From assembly GCF_005116655.2 (NCBI RefSeq), contig NZ_CP050698.1:1318001-1382000 (forward strand): DNA of 64,000 bases, written 5' to 3'. Below are positions 18,388-26,700 of the stretch, in pieces (within the stretch, counting starts at the first letter, position 1; each line of letters starts with the position of its first letter). Position numbers and translations under genes: made by a program. The notes beneath the pieces are model-generated. The model worked only from the letters and a program-made list of their open reading frames with translations, had not been told where the DNA came from and did not search any database. The DNA comes from Desulfosediminicola flagellatus (lineage in GTDB: Bacteria; Desulfobacterota; Desulfobulbia; Desulfobulbales; Desulfocapsaceae).

Positions 18388-20148
18388 GTGAGCGTGAGAC
18401 GTGCAGTGCAAATTGGGGTAACCGGCGTGATCCTGTTTGGATGGTCGTGGACTGTTTCAGCGGGGTGCATAGAAGGCAATTGCATTAGCGGAGTCGGTGT
18501 GCTGGAACATTCCGATGGCAGAAAGTATCAGGGTGATTTTAAAAATGGAATGAGTAACGGAAGTGGTACTCTCCAATATCCTGATGGAACTGTCTATAAG
18601 GGGAATTTTCGAAATGGAAGATTTCATGGCAATGGTCTGCTGACAGGAAAAGATGGCAAGCGCTATGAGGGTGAATTTCGTGAAAATGTTATCGACGGCA
18701 AAGGCGATTTGGTGACCCCTGATGGTTTGCACTACGTTGGTGAATTCAGTCTTGGAAAGTATCATGGCGAAGGAACGCTCAATTTCCCTGATGGTCGCAG
18801 TTATGTAGGCGAATTCAGAAATAATATCATCCATGGAAAAGGTCGGTTGCAATATCCGGACTCAACCTGGTATGAAGGGAAATTTGCCCACGGAAAACCT
18901 CATGGAAAAGGGACACGACTGTATCCGGACGGTGGCAAATATACCGGTTTCTTTAAGAATGGTAATTGGCATGGGCTCGGGTTGTTGACTTTGCCGGATG
19001 GCAGCAGTTATGAGGGAATGTTCTATTCTGGTCTTTATGATGGTCGCGGTGAACTGAAGAATGCTGATGGCAGCAGTTATGCAGGTGAGTTTTCCGGCAA
19101 TAAGCGTCATGGAACAGGTGTCTTGAAGGGTACTGACGGTAACATCTATAAAGGTGAATTTGTCAATGATGTGCCGACTGGCGAGGGTGTTATTGAATAC
19201 GCTGACGGTGGTCGTTATGTTGGGCCGGTTGTAGCCGGGGTAAGTATTGGAGAAGGAAAATACATCTACCCGGATGGCAGCGTATATACAGGAGAGTTTG
19301 TTAACGGAGAGATGGAAGGAGTGGGGACGCTCACCCGGGCGGACGGCACAGTTTTTACAGGAGCATTTCTGGCCGGAAAGCCAGTCTTGGACACATTTGG
19401 AACTGAAAACACCTCCATACTGTCGACCGATACAGTTGAACCCGTCCGCGAGGATGTGCCAGTCAAAAAAGCAGAGGTAAAGGCTGCAGCCGCAAGCAAT
19501 GTACCGACACCGGGCAAATATTCAAACTACATTCTGCATGATGGAAAGATCTGTTTTGACAACAGTAGAAAGGATAAGGTCACGGGGCAGGTGCAGATGT
19601 TACTTCCTGATGGCAGTATCTATTCGGGCAATGTATATGAAGGTTTGATGCAGGGACAGGGGACGCTAAAATTCACTAACGGCGACAGTTACACAGGTAA
19701 CTTTGAAAATGGTACTATTCATGGCAAGGGGCATTATGTCTATGCTGATCAGCGTGAGTATACAGGGACTTTTCTTAAAGGGATAAAAGAAGGTGAAGGC
19801 CTCCTTACCTATCCTGATGATACGAGCTATTCAGGCGGGTTTGAACAGGATGAGTTTTCTGGTATAGGTACATATCATTTTGCCGACGGTAGTGTATATA
19901 CAGGCGAGTTTGCGAAAGGACGTTTTAATGGAAACGGTACACTGACCTATAGCGATACGTCAGTATATGAAGGTGACTTTGTCAATGATCTCCCGCATGG
20001 TAAAGGCTTACTTGTATCGTCTGACGGCACCAGGTTTAAAGGTGAGTTCAAGGACGGTCAGCGCAATGGTAAGGGGACATTACACTTAAGTGACGGCAGA
20101 GTTTTTTCAGGCAGGTTTAAAGATGATCGGCTTATTGAAAAAGAATAG
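18388..20148 (+). CDS. Exported MORN-repeat protein with 21 repeats
   Basis: After a signal peptide (basic SVRR, hydrophobic core, VSA before GC) the protein has about 13 MORN repeats of 23 residues (consensus PDGxxYxGxFxxGxxHGxGxL). A Pro/Ala/Val-rich linker with no MORN units spans about residues 330-385, and 8 more repeats follow. GTG at 18388 is preferred because GGGAG lies 7 nt upstream; the frame is open back to GTG 18325. The cysteine after the predicted cleavage site could be lipidated, but the lipobox is poor. MORN repeats bind lipids or proteins in other systems; the role here is unknown. Confidence 0.85.
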   Translation: MSVRRAVQIGVTGVILFGWSWTVSAGCIEGNCISGVGVLEHSDGRKYQGDFKNGMSNGSGTLQYPDGTVYKGNFRNGRFHGNGLLTGKDGKRYEGEFRENVIDGKGDLVTPDGLHYVGEFSLGKYHGEGTLNFPDGRSYVGEFRNNIIHGKGRLQYPDSTWYEGKFAHGKPHGKGTRLYPDGGKYTGFFKNGNWHGLGLLTLPDGSSYEGMFYSGLYDGRGELKNADGSSYAGEFSGNKRHGTGVLKGTDGNIYKGEFVNDVPTGEGVIEYADGGRYVGPVVAGVSIGEGKYIYPDGSVYTGEFVNGEMEGVGTLTRADGTVFTGAFLAGKPVLDTFGTENTSILSTDTVEPVREDVPVKKAEVKAAAASNVPTPGKYSNYILHDGKICFDNSRKDKVTGQVQMLLPDGSIYSGNVYEGLMQGQGTLKFTNGDSYTGNFENGTIHGKGHYVYADQREYTGTFLKGIKEGEGLLTYPDDTSYSGGFEQDEFSGIGTYHFADGSVYTGEFAKGRFNGNGTLTYSDTSVYEGDFVNDLPHGKGLLVSSDGTRFKGEFKDGQRNGKGTLHLSDGRVFSGRFKDDRLIEKE

Positions 20149-20238
20149 GCTATGACTGGCTAAGAGATAATCTGACAAAACGTAGGTGGTGAGGTACCCT
20201 TTGTGGTACAGGATGTTTAATTGTAGAAGAGGGTCATC

Positions 20239-20667
20239 GTGCGTTGGAGTTATAAAACTGTTCATTATGAGTTTAGGAAAGAGGGGCTGCTTGGTAACGC
20301 ATTTCTCGATGAGTCAGAAATTGAGGAGTCGTTAAATCAGTTTGGCCGGGCGGGCTGGGAATTAATTTCCCTGATGAATATGCGAGACGGCGTCATTGCT
20401 GTTTTTAAACAGCCGCTCAGTGGATCTGTTTCTAAGGATTATGAGGAAACTTCGGAAGATTTTGAAGAAGTAATCGCTGAACCTGAACACCGTTCGTTGA
20501 GTTATTTGCCTGCGCGCGAAATAGGCCGGCAAAATGAACCTGAACCTGAACCTGAAGAGATGTTTGCAGCGGAAGTACACGAAACAGAAAAAGTTGAAGA
20601 GGCGTATAAGGAGGAGGACGACACCGAGGAGTCTGAATCTGAAATTGGCGCTATACGAATTGAGTAA
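20239..20667 (+). CDS. DUF4177-like protein with acidic tail
   Basis: A 142-residue protein starting at GTG (AGAGGG upstream). The first 58 residues (WSYKTVHYEF...LNQFGRAGWELISLM) fit the DUF4177 pattern. The remaining 80 residues are highly acidic and likely disordered, including an EPEPEPEE run encoded by a short tandem hexamer CCTGAA repeat. Function unknown. It precedes the M20 gene by 15 nt on the same strand. Confidence 0.75.
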   Translation: MRWSYKTVHYEFRKEGLLGNAFLDESEIEESLNQFGRAGWELISLMNMRDGVIAVFKQPLSGSVSKDYEETSEDFEEVIAEPEHRSLSYLPAREIGRQNEPEPEPEEMFAAEVHETEKVEEAYKEEDDTEESESEIGAIRIE

Positions 20668-20682
20668 GAATACGGAACTACC

Positions 20683-21870
20683 TTGAAAATATTAGCACTA
20701 CCCAAAGGGGCGGAGTCTACTGTATCCGAAGAACTGTTTGACTGGATGTTAACGATTCGACGCTACCTTCATCGGCATCCTGAAGTCAGTTTTAAAGAAG
20801 ATAAATCGGCACGATACATTCAGGACCGGTTGTCCGAGCTTGGAATACCATTCAGGGCGGGCATTGCAGGTACCGGAATTGTTGCCACCCTTGGTGAAAA
20901 AACGGCTGCCACCCGACATGTCGCGCTTCGGGCTGATATGGATGCTCTGCCGATAACTGAAAAGACAGGTTTACCATTTTCTTCAGTTTATAAGGGGCGC
21001 ATGCATGCCTGCGGGCATGACGGTCATTCCGCCATGCTGCTTGGTGCTGCCTCACTGTTACAGAAAATGAAGTTTGATGGTCGCATCGATTTTCTTTTCC
21101 AACCAGCCGAAGAATCCGGCTGCGGTGCTGCGGCAATGATAGATGCGGGTGTCCTGGATGGGGTTGATGCTGTATTTGGCGGTCATATTGACACCCACTT
21201 TCCAACGGGGATTATAACTGTCGATCAGGGAGTTATCTGTGCCTGGGCCGAACCATTTACTATATCTATTCAGGGGCGCAGTGGACATGCTGCACGACCC
21301 CATGAAGCTGCTGATGCGGTGGTTGCATCGGCGAGTCTCATTTCAGCTTTACAGACTCTTGTCTCCCGTGAAACAAACCCAAATCACTCAGCAGTTGTCT
21401 CAATAGGCCGGGTTCAGGCCGGAGTTGCCCACAACGTTATTGCAGATGAAGCTGTGCTTGAGGGGACGCTCAGAGCGACAGACTCGGAGAGCCGTGCCCG
21501 GACGATTACGGGTATTCAGCGAATTGTCGCTGGCATTGCAGCTCTGCATGATGTTGAGGTGAACGTGGTCTTTACTCACAGTCTTCCAGCGGTTGTGAAT
21601 ACCGGTGTTGCTACAGTAACTGCAAAAGAGGCGGCGTTATCTGTTGTTGGTGAACATGGCCTTGGTTCCCAGGGGCACCCGAGCCTGGGGGGAGAAGACT
21701 TTGCATTTTATCAGCAGGTGACCGAAGGGTGCCTGGTTCGATTCGGTGCACAACATCCTGATGGTGCCGGACCGGCACATAGTGCAACATATGATTTCGA
21801 CGAGAATGTATTGCCTGTTGGTGCATCATGGCTTGCAGCTGTGGCGTTACGCTGGCTGGGGGATGTATAA
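20683..21870 (+). CDS. M20 family amidohydrolase (N-acyl amino acid hydrolase type)
   Basis: A 395-residue zinc peptidase-fold hydrolase. Motifs: LHRHPEVSF (about 28-36), RADMDALPI (about 85-93), HACGHDGHSAML (about 107-118), QPAEESGCGA (about 138) and a C-terminal SLGGEDFAFY. These are typical of IAA-amino acid, hippurate and N-acetyl-diaminopimelate deacylases; the exact substrate cannot be told. The start is TTG at 20683, since no ATG exists before the conserved N-terminus. The 179-nt gap to the next gene holds a 164-bp repeat. Confidence 0.88.
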   Translation: MKILALPKGAESTVSEELFDWMLTIRRYLHRHPEVSFKEDKSARYIQDRLSELGIPFRAGIAGTGIVATLGEKTAATRHVALRADMDALPITEKTGLPFSSVYKGRMHACGHDGHSAMLLGAASLLQKMKFDGRIDFLFQPAEESGCGAAAMIDAGVLDGVDAVFGGHIDTHFPTGIITVDQGVICAWAEPFTISIQGRSGHAARPHEAADAVVASASLISALQTLVSRETNPNHSAVVSIGRVQAGVAHNVIADEAVLEGTLRATDSESRARTITGIQRIVAGIAALHDVEVNVVFTHSLPAVVNTGVATVTAKEAALSVVGEHGLGSQGHPSLGGEDFAFYQQVTEGCLVRFGAQHPDGAGPAHSATYDFDENVLPVGASWLAAVALRWLGDV

Positions 21871-22034
21871 GAGCCTGTCCGAGAATGCACTTTTCCCCAA
21901 ATTCTTCGGAATTGCCATAAAATAATGCTCGCAGATAAGCGAACGAAGTGAGACTTCGATATCGATTATATGGCTGTGCTTATTTTCTGGAAATTTCTCG
22001 ATTTTGACCAAAATTCCTATTCTCGGCCAGGCTC
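21871..22034. repeat. Dispersed imperfect-palindrome element, copy 1
   Basis: Starts immediately after the M20 stop. The ends GAGCCTGTCCGAGAAT and its inverted counterpart (22019-22034) match at 15 of 16. Internal blocks AAAATAATGCTCG and TCTCGATTTTGACC recur in the copy at 28973-29115. The right end is directly followed by the ribosome-binding site of the GCS2 gene. Confidence 0.75.
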
Positions 22035-22049
22035 CTGGAGGAGATTGAT

Positions 22050-23192
22050 ATGCAGCCAGAGGTGAACCGGGAGCAAAGAGAAAAACTGGAATTCAACTCC
22101 AGCGCCCGGTACACACTCGGGGTAGAAATTGAATTTCAAACACTTGATCAGTCTTCTTTAAATCTCGCTCCACATGCTCCGCAGTTACTTGCAAATGCCC
22201 CGCCACTTCTCCGTCCCCGATTGGCGGAAGAGTTTATTCAGTCGATTCTCGAAATCAAAACCGGTATTTGTTTTTCTCTTGCCGATGTTGAGTACGATCT
22301 TCAACAAACCTGCTCACTTGCAGAAGAGTTGGCTGCAGATAACAGCGCGATGCTTTACTGCGCAAGTTTACATCCCTTTGCTTCCATATCAGACCAGCGG
22401 TTAGCTGACAATCCGAGATACCTGAAAATAATTAATGAACTTCAACTGGTAGGGCGGCAGTTTATTTCTCAGGGTTTTCATCTGCATGTCGGTATACCTG
22501 ACCGTACCACGGCAATCAAGGTACTCAACGGACTTCAACCATATTTACCACTTCTGCTTGCCGCATCAGCATCCTCACCATTCTATCAAGGCCTGGATAC
22601 CGGCTTCATGTCATATCGGACAAAGTTGTTTGAACTTCTGCCTCTGTCTGGAAGCTACTCGTATTTCAAAGGTTGGCAACAGTACGAAGAAACTGTCAAC
22701 AGCTTAATATCTTACGGTGTTATTGAGTCTGTCTATGATCTCTGGTGGGACGCCCGGATAAATCCTGAATATGGGACTGTGGAAATTCGGATTTGTGATC
22801 TGCCCGGACGTTTCAACGCTATTCTGGGGTTGGTCGCTTTGATGCAATGTCTTGTAGCAACTCTTGCAGAAACGGCCGGCGATTTTGGTCCATGCGATGT
22901 CTATTTTATGAGGGCAAACAAATGGCAGGCTGCGAGGCATGGTCTGCAGGGCAGGTTCATTGATCCGTTAGAACTGTTACCTGAAAAGGTAACGGATATG
23001 AAAACCGCGATACTGCACCTTATTCATCGTGTTCAGCCAATGAGCATTCGTCTGGGCTGTGAAAACTATCTGGAAAAAATACGAAGAATTCTCGTTGATG
23101 ACACAACGGCGGTACATCAGCGGCAACTGTATCAGCAGAGCCGCGATTTTCAGGAGATGATTCGAAAACTCAACAGGGAGTTCTGGCTGTGA
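22050..23192 (+). CDS. GCS2-family (YbdK-like) carboxylate-amine / glutamate-cysteine ligase
   Basis: A 380-residue ATP-grasp-like ligase of the glutamine synthetase fold. The LGVEIEFQTLD motif (about 23-33) supplies metal-binding glutamates; GFHLHVGIPD and EYGTVEIRICDLPG follow. Family members join glutamate to an amine such as cysteine. A GGAGGAG ribosome-binding site precedes the ATG. The stop overlaps the start of a gamma-glutamyltransferase gene, so the two probably make and break gamma-glutamyl bonds on the same compounds. Confidence 0.85.
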   Translation: MQPEVNREQREKLEFNSSARYTLGVEIEFQTLDQSSLNLAPHAPQLLANAPPLLRPRLAEEFIQSILEIKTGICFSLADVEYDLQQTCSLAEELAADNSAMLYCASLHPFASISDQRLADNPRYLKIINELQLVGRQFISQGFHLHVGIPDRTTAIKVLNGLQPYLPLLLAASASSPFYQGLDTGFMSYRTKLFELLPLSGSYSYFKGWQQYEETVNSLISYGVIESVYDLWWDARINPEYGTVEIRICDLPGRFNAILGLVALMQCLVATLAETAGDFGPCDVYFMRANKWQAARHGLQGRFIDPLELLPEKVTDMKTAILHLIHRVQPMSIRLGCENYLEKIRRILVDDTTAVHQRQLYQQSRDFQEMIRKLNREFWL

Positions 23193-24727
23193 GTAGTAGA
23201 AAATATACAAAATCTATCGTTGCTGCCGGACATCCCGAGGTGTGCAGGGCTGCATCCATACTTCTTGAGGCTGGCGGAAATGCCTTTGATGCGGTTGTGG
23301 CGGCAGGTTTTGCTTCAACAGTTGTTGAACCAGCCCTCACAAGTCTTGGTGGTGGAGGCTTTATGCTTGGGTTTAATGCCCGGAGCAATCAGGATATATG
23401 TGTTGATTTCTTTGTTGATACTCCCGGGAAAGGGCATCTGGATGATGAGCTTGAGCCGCATTTTTTTCCTGTAACGGTCAATTTTTCAGGTGCTGCGCAG
23501 GTGTTCAATATCGGTATGGGATCCGTTGCAGTTCCGGGTACATTGCGGGGACTCCTGCATATCCATAAAAAACACGGTGTAGTTGGGCTTAGGGATGTTG
23601 TTGAGCCTGCCCGCAGATTGGCAATGGGTCATGAACTAAACGGTCATCAGGGTCACTTTTTAGATTTGTTGCGACCAATAATGACGTTTCACAAAGTAGG
23701 GCGTACACTTTATATGCCAGAGGGCAATTACATTTGTGCAGGAGACAGTCTGGTGAATGAAAAACTTGCAGACTATCTTGAGCAGGTCGTCCTTGAAGGA
23801 GATGCAAATTTTTATAGGGGAGATATTGCAGAGGCGATTGCCCGGGAGATGAGGCAGAACGACGGTCTGCTCACGCTTCACGATCTTGCCGGATATACTG
23901 TGCATGAACGAAAACCATTAGGGGTGAAATATCGTAATTCAGTCCTGCTTACAGCACCTGAACCATCAATGGGTGGGACGCTTATAGGTTTATCGCTGGC
24001 CCTGGCAGATAGCGTGGACCCCACAGAATATGAATGGGGTTCATCTGCTTATCTGCTTCAGACGGTACACAGGATGAAAACTGTTGAAAAACTCCGCTGC
24101 CAGGGGATAACAAACCCCAGGGCGCTGGAAGCATATCTTGCTACAAGGCAGGTTAGCGATAGCGATGACTCAGGCCGACTATTCTCACGGGGAACAACCC
24201 ATATTAGCATTGCCGACAGTGATGGTAACTGTGCCTCAATGACCTGCTCAAATGGTGAAGGTTCAGGATATTATGCTCCTTCAACCGGAATTATGCTCAA
24301 CAACATGATGGGGGAAGACGACCTGCATCCTGAAGGGTTTCATTCAAGCCCTCCTGGAGAGCGGGTACATTCGATGATGTCACCTTCGTTGTTAAAAAAA
24401 GGTGACGAGATTGAACTGGTGATAGGCAGCGGTGGCTCTAAGCGTATACGAACAGCAATAAGCCAGGTTCTGGGGCAGGTTGTTGACTATGGTCGCGGGA
24501 TTGATGAAGCGGTTGAAGCACCGCGTCTCTATTGGGATGAAAACTGTGTGCAGATAGAACCTGGTTTTTCTACTGAGGCAGTTAAGGCGATTGAGGCTGG
24601 TGAGCAGGTTCATGTGTGGCAGGGGAAAGATGTCTATTTCGGTGGCGTTCATTGTGTTGTGCCAGGGCAGATAGGCGCTGCGGATTCACGCAGGGGAGGA
24701 GCTGTTTCCGAAATTCAGGCAGATTGA
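23189..24727 (+). CDS. Gamma-glutamyltransferase, predicted cytosolic
   Basis: Ntn-hydrolase of 512 residues, starting at GTG that overlaps the GCS2 stop by 4 nt. Conserved features: GGNAFDAVVAAGFA, GGGGFML, the self-cleavage/nucleophile region SRGTTHISIADSDG and LNNMMGE. Threonine at the start of THIS should be the nucleophile. Classical GGTs have a signal peptide, but this one begins directly with the enzyme core, so it is likely cytoplasmic. Substrate unknown. Confidence 0.88.
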   Translation: MSSRKYTKSIVAAGHPEVCRAASILLEAGGNAFDAVVAAGFASTVVEPALTSLGGGGFMLGFNARSNQDICVDFFVDTPGKGHLDDELEPHFFPVTVNFSGAAQVFNIGMGSVAVPGTLRGLLHIHKKHGVVGLRDVVEPARRLAMGHELNGHQGHFLDLLRPIMTFHKVGRTLYMPEGNYICAGDSLVNEKLADYLEQVVLEGDANFYRGDIAEAIAREMRQNDGLLTLHDLAGYTVHERKPLGVKYRNSVLLTAPEPSMGGTLIGLSLALADSVDPTEYEWGSSAYLLQTVHRMKTVEKLRCQGITNPRALEAYLATRQVSDSDDSGRLFSRGTTHISIADSDGNCASMTCSNGEGSGYYAPSTGIMLNNMMGEDDLHPEGFHSSPPGERVHSMMSPSLLKKGDEIELVIGSGGSKRIRTAISQVLGQVVDYGRGIDEAVEAPRLYWDENCVQIEPGFSTEAVKAIEAGEQVHVWQGKDVYFGGVHCVVPGQIGAADSRRGGAVSEIQAD

Positions 24728-24843
24728 GAATAGAATGGAATAGTTTTTACCCCTTCAGGCTCTTAAAACTAGAAACCGTGTGCGTCTGAAGACAATTACA
24801 GCGATATGAAGTGGGAAGTGCTGTTAGATAGTGAAGTTTTTTG

Positions 24844-24996
24844 GTAACTATTCAGCAGCACCCAGTCTGCTCCCGATCAGGACGCTTCGCATAGGCATAC
24901 TATAGCCAATCGTCCCGCTTGAGGCCATCTGGAGCACTGCTAAACAGTTACGGCCTACAGAAAAGGGTACGTATGAGGTCTTGACTGAATAGTTAC
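24844..24996. mobile_element. 153-bp MITE with IS66-like ends, copy 1
   Basis: Perfect 12-bp terminal inverted repeats GTAACTATTCAG / CTGAATAGTTAC. The flanks are 8-bp near-duplications: GTTTTTTG (24836-24843) and GTTATTTG (24997-25004), 7 of 8. GTAA termini and 8-bp duplications are the known hallmarks of the IS66 family. There is no open frame inside. About 95% identical by eye to the copy at 49888-50040, in the opposite orientation. Confidence 0.85.
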
Positions 24997-25025
24997 GTTA
25001 TTTGTTTGAAAGGTGGGAGATCCGG

Positions 25026-25604
25026 ATGGGATTTTTACAGCGAGTTGATCGTAAGAAATTTAAAGAGCTTACATATCCACACCTGGAATTTATGTACAAC
25101 ATGGCTCTCAAGTATACAGGCAAAAAATATGATGCCGAGGATCTGGTGCAGGAAACAATGTACACAGCGTATCGCAAGTTTCATCAATTGCGGGATCGCA
25201 GCAAATGCAGGGCCTGGTTGTTTTCAATACTTCGCAGTCATTTTCTGCGTGAGCGCCGACAGTTCCTTCGCCGGCCGTTGTTAGATGATGGTTCGGGGTA
25301 TCTCCGGAACATTGTCGATACCGGTGCTGATGACTTTGCCGGAGTCCTGGAAAAAAAACTCGATAAGGTCAAAGTGAATAAGGCACTGGAAACCCTGTCC
25401 GAGAAGTTTAAGACGGTTGTAATGCTCTATTATATGGAAGATATGACGTATCAGGAAATCTCAGAATTTCTTGATGTACCGATTGGAACGGTAATGTCCA
25501 GACTTGCCAGAGGAAAAAAGCAGTTGAAAAGCACTCTGTTGAAATCGGCAAATGCAAGTAGAAAAGGTGGCAAGATTGTTCATCTGGCCAGTATGCTGCT
25601 ATAA
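25026..25604 (+). CDS. ECF-type RNA polymerase sigma factor
   Basis: A 192-residue group 4 sigma factor. Region 2 contains YDAEDLVQETMYTAYRKF (about residues 38-55), and region 4 contains LSEKFKTVVMLYYMEDMTYQEISEFL with SRLARGKKQLK. ATG 25026 is chosen because GGGAG lies 7 nt upstream; an in-frame TTG at 25002 falls in the MITE target duplication. A Zn-type anti-sigma gene follows after 12 nt, so activity is likely controlled by it. The MITE sits only 29 bp upstream and has probably displaced the original promoter region. Confidence 0.9.
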   Translation: MGFLQRVDRKKFKELTYPHLEFMYNMALKYTGKKYDAEDLVQETMYTAYRKFHQLRDRSKCRAWLFSILRSHFLRERRQFLRRPLLDDGSGYLRNIVDTGADDFAGVLEKKLDKVKVNKALETLSEKFKTVVMLYYMEDMTYQEISEFLDVPIGTVMSRLARGKKQLKSTLLKSANASRKGGKIVHLASMLL

Positions 25605-25616
25605 GGAGGACCAACC

Positions 25617-26303
25617 ATGAAATGTGAAAGTTTTGCCGCATGGCTGGAAAACAGAGATATGCACGATGTCTCTGAAGCCGACAAGGCATACAGGCATGCT
25701 GAAGAATGTGCACCATGCTGTGACATGTTAAAAAAAGATGAGATGCTTGACCGTTTGATAGTTGACTCTCTGTGTTGTGAGCCTATACCAGCCAGTTTGA
25801 AAAACAGTGTTGATCTGAGTATTGAACGATCAGATCCGAGGACTTCCCGTAAAGGACTGATTGCTGCTGTTTCTGCGATGTGTCTAGCTGTTGTGATCAT
25901 TTTTGGGTTCACAACAGGAGAGAATACCGGGTTCTCATCAATGGATGAGTTCGGGGATTTCCTTCAGGCGGATTACCGGGATCATGGTCAGGCATCAGCG
26001 ATTTTTGATCCGGTGAATGATCCTGCTCTCTGGTTTGCAGCTAATGCAGAAGGTGTTGCTTTACCGCCTGAACAACTTGTAGGCGGATATACAGTCAAAG
26101 GTGCAAGGTTTTGTCACCTGGGTCATTGCAAGGCTGTCCATATGTTATATGAGAAGGGTGGTGTTCTGGTGTCAGTCTTTGTGGTGGAAGAAAATGAAAT
26201 CGATTTTCGCCTGGAAGAAGGAAGAGTCTATTCCTTCAATATCGATGGGGACAGTATCAAATTGTATAAGAGTAATGATCAGGTGTACGCGCTTGTTACC
26301 TGA
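25617..26303 (+). CDS. Membrane anti-sigma factor with zinc-binding HxxxCxxC motif
   Basis: A 228-residue protein. The cytoplasmic N-terminal 80 residues carry HAEECAPC, matching the ZAS-type HxxxCxxC motif; one transmembrane segment follows at about residues 82-100. The C-terminal domain of about 125 residues is extracytoplasmic and includes CHLGHCK and a beta-rich end. It should hold the ECF sigma factor inactive until a redox, zinc or envelope signal arrives. The genes are 12 nt apart with an AAGGAGG site before the ATG. Confidence 0.85.
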   Translation: MKCESFAAWLENRDMHDVSEADKAYRHAEECAPCCDMLKKDEMLDRLIVDSLCCEPIPASLKNSVDLSIERSDPRTSRKGLIAAVSAMCLAVVIIFGFTTGENTGFSSMDEFGDFLQADYRDHGQASAIFDPVNDPALWFAANAEGVALPPEQLVGGYTVKGARFCHLGHCKAVHMLYEKGGVLVSVFVVEENEIDFRLEEGRVYSFNIDGDSIKLYKSNDQVYALVT

Positions 26304-26700
26304 TCGGTTGTCAATAGTGTGCAAAAGTGTGCAAAATTTGCCCATTATTGATTTGAAGTGGGAAAAAAATGGTTATTTCCGCTTTGGGTTGTAAATCACT
26401 TATGACGCATACAATAAGTAACGTGCTGTTGTTCTGAGGTTTAGTCTTTTGGGATCAAACTGGCATTAGTCTTGTAATAAAGGAAAGTGAGAGAATTAAT
26501 TTTCTCCTTTCCCCCCCTATGAAAGCGCCAGACTCATTGTGAGTCAGGCGCTTTTCATTTTTGTATCTGCCAATATCCTGTCATTTCTGAAAAAAACAAC
26601 ATTCAACTCGTCATAATGATTTGTAAAAACAGAGTATTAGCTTTGTCCTGTTTGGGGCAGTCATGTTGTCCTAATCCAGCATAGAGATGTGATACAATTG
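26304..26700. other. 397-bp gene-free gap between convergent genes
   Basis: It holds a tandem GTGTGCAAAA decamer pair near 26318, an imperfect purine/pyrimidine hairpin around 26483-26514, and the terminator at 26521-26562. No open frame is credible. A small RNA ending at that terminator is possible, but no promoter was recognised. Confidence 0.5.
26521..26562 (+). terminator. Rho-independent terminator after the anti-sigma gene
   Basis: Stem GAAAGCGCC-A-GACTCA pairs with TGAGTC-A-GGCGCTTTTC around a 3-nt loop, with one internal A-A mismatch, followed by a T-rich tail. It lies about 220 nt after the anti-sigma stop. Confidence 0.7.

Noticed and set aside
24844-24996. Bidirectional terminator or attenuator instead of a MITE
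   Set aside because: The pairing ends are 12 bp but 129 bp apart, both copies are exactly 153 bp, and both have near-identical flanking 8-mers.
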